Assembly (NCBI GenBank): GCA_013306675.1
Contig: JABLUY010000306.1
Location: forward strand, 1-37,138
DNA length: 37,138 nt
From: Thraustochytrium sp. TN22
Taxonomy: Eukaryota > Sar > Bigyra > Thraustochytrida > Thraustochytriidae
Direction of reading: 5' to 3'
Positions 1-8,259 of this stretch are shown here, piece after piece. The translations under genes were made by a program, and so were the position numbers. The first letter of the stretch is position 1. The number at the start of each line of letters is the position of its first letter. The notes beneath the pieces are model-generated. The model worked only from the letters and a program-made list of their open reading frames with translations. It was not told the origin of the DNA and did not search any database.

Positions 1-88
1 CTCCAAAAGGTCCACACAAACGCCTACTACGAATACCACTGACTCGGTGTTAATTTAAAAAAAGGCACGTGGCGAATCGAGAAGAACC

Positions 89-1216
89 TCACATTGGAAG
101 ATGGCGCAACGAGGCGCCGCCCGAGGCGCCGCCGGAGGTCGGTATCTCGGAGACTTGGGACATGCCTTCTTGCGGCAATCGGGTTGCCAAGTTCGAGTTC
201 GAGAGCATCGTGTGGCCGTCAGCAGGCGCCACAGCTGCGCGAAGGGTTGGGCGATGCTTTGATGATCGAGAGAAGAAGGATGTTGGCGCAGTGCGCGACT
301 TGCTTCGACGCACCGAGGCAGTGATAGCGAGAAGGCCCACGGTGTTGCAGATCACGTTCAATGGGCCGAGAAGCTGATCGAGAATCAGGAAGTGATACTT
401 GTCTGCAGGGAGCACGTCCGTCTGCCGCAGGATGGCAACCACCGCTGGAGGCGTGTACACAATCCACGTGGTGAAGATAGTGAAGGAACCCCAGAAAAAG
501 TTGGTCCGAGCAATCTCCATGATGCGCTGCTGGCTTGCGCTTGACCGGTTGACGCCTGGTGCGGAATGTGCATGGCGCTTCACCGCAGCGTAAAAGAGGT
601 ACAGAAAGCCGGTCGACATCGAGGTGTCAAAGATGGAAAAGAAGAGCATGGACGGCCATGGATAGTTGAAAACGCAAACGTTGTTGGGAAGCAGTCTGCC
701 TTTACTCACGCATGTATTGAGCAAGAGGGTTAATGGGAGCACATATATTGCCTTGGCGAGATATGCATTGAGAAGCCTCTCCCTTCGCGACAGGATATCG
801 CCACGTTGGATCCTGGACCGCAGCAAGAAGACAGTGTACGTCGCACAATGAGCTGTACCAAAGATAACTGGCGCGGTCACGCCAAGGGCCCGACACTGCA
901 GAGCTGCTTTCACCGATTCCACGGGGATTGCTATCCACTCCATGAAGCAATTGATGGTGAGACAACCAATGAGGTAAATCAAAATGGCGCGCTGCACCTT
1001 CTTCTGAGACGCGCTGCGCGCTCGCTTCTGCCCACAGCTCGTGACCCATATTCGCACCAGCGCGGCAAGCATAACGAAGCTGCTCATGAAGACGCAGACA
1101 TGAATAGCTAGTCTCATTCGCTGGAACGCGACGACGTCCTCCTCGTAGCCATCCGGTAGCGACAGGTATACGTCCTCGATGGACCAGGACAGGTATTGAT
1201 GAAAGAACGATGACAT
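89..1216 (-). CDS. seven-helix membrane protein, paralogue 1 (unknown function)
   Basis: A 375-residue intronless ORF. I start it at the ATG at 1216; a longer reading to 1252 would need a TTG start. Seven hydrophobic segments lie at roughly residues 36-59, 77-100, 113-132, 154-170, 188-212, 240-263 and 276-300, followed by a polar Ser/Arg-rich tail. The topology is receptor-like, but I recognise no named GPCR family. It is clearly paralogous to the protein at 2488-3567: both have G-R-x-L-P-N-x-x-C-V-x-N-Y-P before helix 5, an L-F-x-x-A-V end to helix 5, and A-R-x-N-x-F-W-G-S leading into helix 6. The two genes are tandem and in the same orientation, separated by ~1.27 kb. The shared Cys-Val-x-Asn-Tyr-Pro loop is the best family signature. 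Gene reality is well supported by the conservation; function is unknown. Confidence 0.75.
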   Translation of the reverse strand: MSSFFHQYLSWSIEDVYLSLPDGYEEDVVAFQRMRLAIHVCVFMSSFVMLAALVRIWVTSCGQKRARSASQKKVQRAILIYLIGCLTINCFMEWIAIPVESVKAALQCRALGVTAPVIFGTAHCATYTVFLLRSRIQRGDILSRRERLLNAYLAKAIYVLPLTLLLNTCVSKGRLLPNNVCVFNYPWPSMLFFSIFDTSMSTGFLYLFYAAVKRHAHSAPGVNRSSASQQRIMEIARTNFFWGSFTIFTTWIVYTPPAVVAILRQTDVLPADKYHFLILDQLLGPLNVICNTVGLLAITASVRRSKSRTAPTSFFSRSSKHRPTLRAAVAPADGHTMLSNSNLATRLPQEGMSQVSEIPTSGGASGGASLRHLPM

Positions 1217-1350
1217 CCTACCACGCCTTGCGCCAGTACTGCGCGCGCGCAATGCTGCGCCCAGCTGCGCCCCGCTTTAGCGCTGCGTCCCCGCGCTGCG
1301 CCCCAGCGCTGCGCCCTAGCGCTGCGCCTGGTGCTTCGCCCCAGCTCAGC
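1217..1350. repeat. degenerate GCGCTGCGCCCC tandem repeat in 5' flank
   Basis: About seven imperfect copies of a 10-14 bp unit built on gctgcgcccc / agcgctgcgcc lie at ~1250-1345, just upstream of the ATG at 1216 of the minus-strand membrane protein. It may sit in the promoter or 5' leader. It is a low-complexity tract with no recognised binding site. Confidence 0.6.
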
Positions 1351-2487
1351 ACCCGGTCGCCTGTTTTCGCGCTTGGCCCGGGTTCGCGGGAGTTCGCATT
1401 CCTGGCGGCATTTGGTGTTCATTCGGATGCACTGGAAAGGCCACTTGCGATCCGTTGAGCGGCGCCGGCGCACGCGAGTCACTGCGGCGGACGGCCCGGG
1501 GAGGGCGCCGCCTTGCCAACTTTGTTGAGGCAAGCCTTGCCGACTTTGTCGAGGCAAGCTTTGACACAGTGAGTGCAGGCTCTTGGAAATGCAAAGGCAT
1601 GATGTCATCTGCTGTGATTTACTGTTTTGTGATGTTGTTTGTGTGTTACGGTTGAGCCGGGGAACTTGAAGAAGCAGCAGTAAATTGCGTAGGCGGCTCG
1701 CCAGAATAGCAAAGGGCTTCTGCATGAAACAAATGATTCACCTCAATCTCGTTGACAGGAACTGTCAGCCTTCTTCGCTGCGCTGCCGCTGATTTCCCAT
1801 GACCCCTCCAGCCCGAAGTCTTAGGTACGACAGCTTATCTTCCGACAGCTTGTCTTGTGGAACAGCTGACAGTAGTGCGAGAGCTTTCTAGCTAGGAGAC
1901 GCCGTAGTACAGTGATACCTCAACCGCGGAAGGGGATGGGGCGCACATGGGGCGCACATGATGTGCTGCGATCGGCCGGCTTGGACGCACGCCTCATCTC
2001 AGGGAAAGACGGAGTGCAGCAAGGTCCACGAGCGGAGGAGCGTCCCAACAAAGAACATCCGGCACACTGGCAGGCTGCAGCGCATGACGTGCAGCAACGC
2101 GATCGGGGCCCTACAAGATCTCACCTGCACCTTAAGATCTCGAGACCATCAAAGGTGCGACAGGACGATGAGGCGCCCAGGGTCGAGCTCAGACCACTCA
2201 CAGCTGCGCTCGCAGCTGGCGATCACTCCCACCGTTGTATTCACCCCATAAGACAGACCCCGGCATGAGCTCTCCACCAACGGTCCGCCTGCGAGGAGCT
2301 CACACCACCGCCTCGGCAGACGCCCAATCGTGCGCCAGACATGGCTTCTCAGTGGTTGCCATGCAAACGCTCCTCGCCTGGCGGCCTCGAGAGGGCGCTT
2401 TCTTTGTGCTTCTTGAGCGAAGCTTCACGCTCGCGAGCCAGCACTTGTTCATTTGTCGTCAAACTCGAGGTTATCAGCCAGCCTCAG
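1351..2487. other. intergenic stretch with no supported gene
   Basis: ORFs here are short, differ from frame to frame and carry no recognisable domain or conserved motif. A 12-bp doublet (ggggcgcacat, 1937-1960) is the only local repeat noted. It probably holds the 3' flank of the 2488-3567 gene and the distal promoter of the 89-1216 gene. Confidence 0.5.
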
Positions 2488-3567
2488 TTAGTGAGTGCTG
2501 ACAGTGAGATCTGCCCGGTTCAGGTCGCCTTGAGTTTGACTGGGGACACGCTCACGAGCGGTCTGCCGTATGCTTCCATCGGCGCTTCGAGTTCCGAACG
2601 AGGAGCCGCCGCCCTCACTTTTGCGCCCCCCACGAAACGATCGAATTGTCGATGCTGACGAGACTTTGGGAGGGACCCAGAGCGACTTCGAAATGCTCAA
2701 GACGCCGATAATGTTGAGGATGATGTCCGTCGGCAGTAGCAGCCAGTCCACGAGCCTCAGGTAAGCCTTGCTACCGGGTATTCCAGCGAGGTCGGACCAA
2801 ATTGAGATCATGCCCGGCACACCGAGCGTGACCATGGTGGAGAGAATCATCCAGCTCCCCCAAAACAGATTCTTCCGCGCGGTTTTGCGCAGGCGCTCAC
2901 TGCTCGCGCACGAAATCTTGGCATGCTGCATGCTCCTCGTATGCTGGCCTACGGCGTGCACGAAGAGGAAGAGCAAGCCCCCGGAGACTCCATTGTCGAG
3001 GGCCGCGAGTATCATAATCATCGCCGACGGATAGTTGTACACGCACATGCCGTTCGGGAGGATGCGTCCTTGTACAACAGTGCTACCGATAAACGTCGCC
3101 AATGGCATGACTTTGACCGCTCGCGTCACAAAGGTGCGCACGAGCTGAACGCGTGGGTTCCTGTCATGTGCATGAATATTGGCACGCTGCACGAGGAGGA
3201 AGGACGTGCACACGTGTGCTGCGATGTAGGCTGTCGGCCCGAGAGTGCCGGACGCGCAGCACGCGGCCCAGTTCCACTCGTACGAGCTGTACATGACGCT
3301 AATGAGCCCAAACACGCACGTGGCAAGGGCAAGGACCATGTGCCCGACCACGTACCGAAAGGCCTGCTGCTGCGCTTTGTTGCGCTTGACGCGAGGCGCG
3401 AGCATTGCGAGGAGTACATTCACCAGCAGGCATGCGAGAAAGCCTGCCCACATAAGCACCACGCGTGTCTTCTCGAGGACATCATACACGTGACTGTCCT
3501 CGAAGCCGTCCACCTCCAGATACGTGGTCGCCTCCGAGCGCACCAGGTGGTCGCGAAGCAAAGGCAT
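2488..3567 (-). CDS. seven-helix membrane protein, paralogue 2 (unknown function)
   Basis: A 359-residue ORF starting at the ATG at 3567; the longer frame to 3657 would start on TTG. About seven hydrophobic segments are present (first around residues 38-58, last around 272-293), with a Ser/Arg/Gly-rich cytosolic-type tail of ~65 residues. It shares with the 89-1216 protein the G-R-I-L-P-N-G-M-C-V-Y-N-Y-P loop, the L-F-x-H-A-V segment and the R-K-N-L-F-W-G-S-W motif, so both belong to one locally duplicated family. Its first codons and 5' flank are copied again ~304 bp upstream (3862-4165), giving a decoy start region without the body of the gene. It could be an orphan G-protein-coupled-receptor-like protein, but no family-diagnostic motif supports that. 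Confidence 0.75.
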   Translation of the reverse strand: MPLLRDHLVRSEATTYLEVDGFEDSHVYDVLEKTRVVLMWAGFLACLLVNVLLAMLAPRVKRNKAQQQAFRYVVGHMVLALATCVFGLISVMYSSYEWNWAACCASGTLGPTAYIAAHVCTSFLLVQRANIHAHDRNPRVQLVRTFVTRAVKVMPLATFIGSTVVQGRILPNGMCVYNYPSAMIMILAALDNGVSGGLLFLFVHAVGQHTRSMQHAKISCASSERLRKTARKNLFWGSWMILSTMVTLGVPGMISIWSDLAGIPGSKAYLRLVDWLLLPTDIILNIIGVLSISKSLWVPPKVSSASTIRSFRGGRKSEGGGSSFGTRSADGSIRQTARERVPSQTQGDLNRADLTVSTH

Positions 3568-4165
3568 GGTGCGATAAACGTTTGCTGAGCACTCCAGTGC
3601 ACTGGCAAACAGTCGTTCAGCTCTACAGTGCGGGAGAACTGAGGCTTTGACGTGCAACGAACGGATTTGAAAAATTCAAAGGACCTCTCCATGACCAGTA
3701 ATTTATCTTAGGCAAAAGCGAGGCTTCGCTGCAGATGTAAAGTCAGGTGTGTACAGATCGACTGTGCACGAGATTGCCCACACAGCCAGCAGCTTTTTCT
3801 GCTCAAGCCCTTCTGCTCTCATTTTCTCGGCTCTGCACTACCGCCAGAGGGCACTCGCTTGCCAAAGGCATGGTGCCATGCCCGTTTGCTGAGCACTCCA
3901 GTGCACTGGCAGACAGTCGTTCAGCTTTACAGTGCGCGGGGATCTGAGGCTTCGACGTGCAACGGCTTTGCATCTCCAGTACCAGTGACTTCCTGGTAGG
4001 CCAAAGCGAGGCTTCGCTGCAGTAAGGCTAGGTGTGTGGCTTCACAGATCGACTGCGCCCACGCAGCCAGCCAGCGGCTTTTTCTGCTCAAGTCCTTTCC
4101 CCGGCCCTGCACTGGACAGCACCGCCCCAAGGACCCGAAGGACCTCTCGCGCTCGCGGTGCCCCG
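3558..4165. repeat. two-copy tandem duplication, period ~304 bp, of the 5' end of the 2488-3567 gene
   Basis: Copy 1 (~3558-3861) and copy 2 (~3862-4165) share several blocks in the same order: aaaggcatggtg at 3560 and 3864; gtttgctgagcactccagtg; gacagtcgttcagct; gaggcttcgacgtgcaacg; gcgaggcttcgctgcag; cagatcgactg; and agctttttctgctcaag. Copy 1 includes the true start codon (complement of cat at 3565-3567). Copy 2 has diverged mainly by substitutions and small indels. The unit is therefore promoter, leader and first codons, duplicated without the coding body. Confidence 0.8.
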
Positions 4166-4781
4166 CACAGTTCCCTCGGCCGCAGGCACGAGGCACCGTC
4201 GTCTCCTCGCCGCCACGAAGGCCCGCGACCATGACCCCGCCGTACCCCTGCCGGGGCGGTTGATACGACCATGGCACCTCACAATCAGCAGCCTGACCGG
4301 TACTGATCCGGTGTCCGCTGTACTTGGTACGTATCAAACCGTATCAACCAGACGTACGAGTTCCCAAGTCCTGCACATGAAGACCTTAGTTGCCGTGCAC
4401 GGCTTCCTGGCGCAGGTCTTCTTCGTGCACGAGTTGGCGCGCCCCGAAAAAATGGGTGCAACTTGACAAACGTGCCGTGCTCGGCGTCGTCGGCGCGTGT
4501 GCGGCCCGACTCCCGCGGCGCCGCCGCCGCGTCACGCGGTCGGTTGCGCGCGGCAGCGGCCTGCTCCCTGGCCGCTCGCTCGCGCGGCGGCTGGCCCGCT
4601 GGCCCGCTGGCTGGCCGGCTGGCTGGCTGGCCGCGTTTCTCAAGCGCGGGCGCCCGGCCGCGCGTGGCGTCCATTTTCAAACAGGTTTCATTTCAAACAC
4701 TCATTCTCAACCGCGCGTGCCGCGGGCGTGGGCGCCGCCGCGGGCGAACAGAGCGGAGCAGAGCGCGAAGGAGCGGGCGGC

Positions 4782-5548
4782 ATGGCGCAGGAGCGCGAGG
4801 CGCGGATCGCGGCCGCGCTCGCGGACCCGGCCGACGGCGTCGTGGAGTAGGTTGGCTTGCTTTCCTTGGGCCTTAGGTTTTCGAACGCGCGCGAGGGCGG
4901 CTGGCGCGAGCGAGGGCCACTGACAGCAACCGCGCACACGTGGTGCAACGCGACAGCCTACGCGGCCAGCGCCTGGACGACAAGAGCGCCGTCAAGCTGC
5001 ACAAGGAGCTGGCCAGGCACGGCGCCCAGGTCAAGGTCTTCCGGTGAGTCTGCGCGGGCGGGAGGCAGGGAGGAGAGAGGGAAGATGGGGAGGGAGGGCT
5101 CAGGCGGCGACTGACGTGACGCACGGCGCAGGCTCGACTTCAACCACCTCAGCTACAAGGGGCTAAAGGCCCTGCACGACGACCTGACCGCGAGCTCTGT
5201 GCGCGAGATTCAGTACGTACTGTCGGCGGCGGGGAGCGGGCGCCGAGACAGGACAGACTTTCTCACTCACGTATGATTTTGCTTGCGCCTTGTGCACGCA
5301 GCCTGGGCTCCAACGAGTTCGGCTCCGAGTCAGCCGACCTCTGGCGCGATGTGCTCACGGGCAAGCAGCTCCAGATCCTCAAGTACGTGCGCGCCAGCCC
5401 CATGGCGTTCTCCTGTGGCGCATCTCGCGTGGCCTCAGCTCTGACGGTGTGTTCACGCGCGCAGTTTGCGGTACTCGGACCTCGGCGCGGCCGGCATCAA
5501 CGCGCTCGCCGATGGGCTCCGCCAGAACACCTCACTAGAGGAGCTCGA
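4782..5548 (+). CDS. 5' exons of an LRR protein, probably the N-terminus of the ROCO gene continuing at 8260
   Basis: Five exons can be read: 4782-4846, 4927-5043, 5132-5212, 5302-5382 and 5465-5548. Each intron starts GT (gtaggt, gtgagt, gtacgt) and ends AG, and every one is in phase 2. After a short charged N-terminus, exons 3-5 each encode one 27-28 residue leucine-rich repeat of the ribonuclease-inhibitor/NLR type (L-x-F-x-x-L-x-x-x-G-L-x-A-L pattern). Exon 5 ends at gtacgt (5549), but the intron runs into mobile-element-like DNA. The phase matches the next plausible exon at 8260, and joining the eight exons gives one open frame of ~1584 codons. I infer a single gene with an insertion in intron 5. 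The alternative is a truncated LRR gene abandoned upstream of a separate ROCO gene. Confidence 0.65.
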
Positions 5549-5599
5549 GTACGTTTGGTCGCTCTCGCATCACCCACGCCGTGCCCTCGGATCGCTGAC

Positions 5600-8040
5600 G
5601 CACACTCCCATAGCCCAATCCCATCGCCCTAGACGGAGTTTAATCAGGATAGCCATATTATCCCTAGTAAATCGGCTCTCCTGCTTGCGCTCGACTGACC
5701 TGTTGCTATCATGATTCTAATCATTTTTGGAACTTTCAACTACTGGGTTTGTATGGAAGCGTAAAGTGTTGGTCACTTCCGACTGGCCTGTGCGGATGCT
5801 GAGGCCAACTTGGGCTGCATCAAGGGCACGATGGACTCGTGCTGAGGCTGCTGCGAGAGGATCTTGAACTATGGCTTGATGGGGTGTCGGTGTAGCTGGC
5901 TTGGGCTACGTGGTCGTTCCTGCTCTGCGCTGTAGGGGTACCGGACGAGGCACTGGCGCTGCTCGAATCGACATGATCGAGGCAAATGGGCGAAGGTGTT
6001 CCGTTGACGTTTGTCTTGCGCTTCTTGAAGCCTTCGTGAGGCTCGACGCGCACGCGCGTGTGCCACTTGGAAAAGCAGGTTGTGCGTTCATTCTTTCTCA
6101 TGAACACGTGCAGAGGCACACCGCAGATGGTGCAACGACGGTGCGTTTGCTTGCCGCAGATGACGCAGAGCCGCTTGGCGGGAATCCTCTTGTTGTTGGC
6201 GTTGAAGGATGCCTTTCCCGCTGCCTCTGAGTCATGTTGCAGTGCGGCATCGAGGCGGATGTCGCGGGCTTGGCCGTGGTTGAAGAACTTCTGCAACTCG
6301 GGGGTTCGCTTGCGCTTACCGGCGGTCACGAGGTCCCTCGCCGCTTCCCTGGTGAGCCCAGTGGGCTTGGGCATGCTTGGCTGCATGTTGAACTCCACCT
6401 GCGCCGTATCGAGCTGCCTGCTCCTGTAGACGTGACGGACCATGTCGACAGTGAGGCGGAACGAGACAGTGCTGAGCGCTTCAGAGCGGTTCACCTTGTC
6501 GCGGAGGGCCTTTAGCCCGTCGCTGTCTTCGAGGTTGCTCTTCCTCGCAGCCTGTAAGTAGCGGTAGACCACGATGGCGTTGACAACGAGCTGCTTGTAC
6601 GTGCGCAACGCGATGTTCTGGTCGCAGCTCAGATTCATGCACTGCGTGTTGGTGATCTGCTCCACGTACTGTGTGCTTCCGTCGACGCCGCCCTTTGCGA
6701 CGTTGTATAGCTCCTGCGGTAAGCACTTGATGACATGCACGGGCCGCATGGGCCCCTTCAGAGCGACAAGCTTGCGCATGGCGCGCCACAGCCGGAAGTG
6801 CGAGCTCAGCACCGCCCCCTCCTCCTCGCCGAAGATGGCAGGTGGCTTGGGCGGCGCACCCGCTGTCGATGCTCTGGTGCGCCCATGTCGTGAGCTTGTC
6901 CGCCCACGGTTTCAGAGCGCGCTCCATGGCGAGCCGGGCGTCCGGAGGCACTTCAACGAGGCAGGCGTACAAACACGAACTCGTGCTGGCAGCAACGTAG
7001 AGCACGTGATCGATTTGGAGGACCACAGCTTGGTGCAAGACTTGCGCGCGGTGCTCGGCAGGTATGGCCTTCCACCAAGTCTCGTCCCCCACGTGTTCAT
7101 CTGGGTGCTCACGATACGTGCGTCTACCGCGCCTCCAGGCGCGACGCGCGTCTTGATCTCGACGCTGCATAGTACTGACGATGCGTCGCACTCCGCGCCT
7201 GGAAGCCGGACGCGAGCGACTCCATCCGGCGAGACTGCGAGCCCCGGAACGGTCTTGTGCTGAATGAGGCCGACCTCGAACATGCACTCGCACCACGCGT
7301 CGGTTCGACGACCAACGCAAGTCAGTCTACGAAGTCTTGCAGCGCAGCGGCCTCAGCACGCGCATCCTAGTCGCCAAGCTCCTCTCCTTCTTCGTCTTCG
7401 TCCCCTGTGTCCCGCTTGTCCAGGGGCACGAACTCGCTGTCGCTGTCGCTGTCGCTGTCGTCCTCCACGCGGTGGTTAGGCCTCGCCGATGCCATGATGT
7501 CGCAGTGCGGGCCCGACTCCACGTCCAAGCGCTGCGGCAGGGGCGTGCGAGCTGAGAGCAGGCACAAGGCACCCGCCAGGGCCGCCTGCAGCCGCGCGCC
7601 GCAGCGCCTGCGGCTCCAGCGCGCTCCGCGACGAAGTCGCGCGCGAGCTCCCCCCAAAGCCGCTCTGGGCGAACTGCCGAGCTCATCTCATCCTAACCAC
7701 CACGCCTTCGGCCAAAATGAATAGGGGGCAGGAGCCTTGGGTCGCTTCGAGTGGGCCTCTTCAAGCTCGGCCCCATCGCTGCGTTTTTGATCGAATGCGG
7801 AACTAACTTCGCCAGACTCTAGGCCACTTTTTTGGAGCAAATCGGGAGTAAAGTACCCTCTTAATACGCTTTAGTGCCCCCTGTGCCGGGCGTCACCGAG
7901 GGACCCCCGCGTGGTAGGCGGATACGAGTAAGCATAGAGGTGTGATTGGGATAGTCTTGGCTCGGGCAACTTTGATGGCCGCCTCGACTACTCGGCGCTT
8001 CAAAAGGCGTACGTTGACCGCTCCCTCCCACGCTCGCCCT
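5600..8040 (-). mobile_element. decayed piggyBac-related insertion within the LRR/ROCO gene
   Basis: This block separates LRR exons that are otherwise closely spaced, and it contains an antisense, frame-disrupted ORF with nuclease and piggyBac-like parts (5820-7495). Its base composition is less GC-extreme than the flanking exons, particularly near 5640-5780 and 7760-7960. TTAA tetranucleotides, the target-site duplication used by piggyBac elements, occur at 5640-5643 and 7861-7864. I could not find convincing terminal inverted repeats next to them, so the borders are approximate. A possible LRR exon remnant ending at a gtacgt donor lies near 7955-8008. Confidence 0.5.
5820..7495 (-). pseudogene. 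YqaJ-like PD-(D/E)XK nuclease joined to a piggyBac-like C-terminus, frameshifted
   Basis: Read from 7495 downward. First comes an acidic Asp-Ser repeat N-terminus (to ~7370). Next is a segment with F-E-V-G-L-I-Q-H-K-T, then S-P-D-G (~7229-7218), then V-E-I-K-T-R (~7163-7146), then a V-L-H-Q-A-V-V-L-Q helix. This is the residue order of YqaJ/lambda-exonuclease-type PD-(D/E)XK nucleases. Downstream is K-G-G-V-D-G-S-T-Q (Asp at ~6683), like the G-G-V-D segment holding the last catalytic Asp of piggyBac transposases. A Cys/His-rich tail (6060-6167: C-x2-C, C-x2-C-G-V-P-L, C-F-x-x-W-H-T) resembles the piggyBac C-terminal zinc-binding domain. Only ~60 residues separate the nuclease from G-G-V-D, so most of the DDE core is absent. 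The frame changes near 7365, 7130 and 6880, so it is probably inactive unless unseen introns restore it. Confidence 0.55.
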
Positions 8041-8259
8041 TTTCCATTACGTCACCTTGAACCGCACTGACGCCATCCGTGCAGACCCCGGGCGGATGCC
8101 CGCTTCAAGTCGCGTCGCTTCACCAACTTTGGTTGGCGAACCACCCAGCAATCCAGGTGCGTGCGCGAGCAGCAGCAGCAACAAGGCCTCGCGCTCGCCG
8201 ATCACGAGCGGCTCGCGCTCACGAGCGGATGGAGCTGACGATTGCGCGCCGACCCACAG

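Noticed and set aside
5640-7864. TTAA tetranucleotides as exact piggyBac target-site duplications
   Set aside because: TTAA is common and I could not see matching terminal inverted repeats inside the two sites, so the element borders are left approximate.
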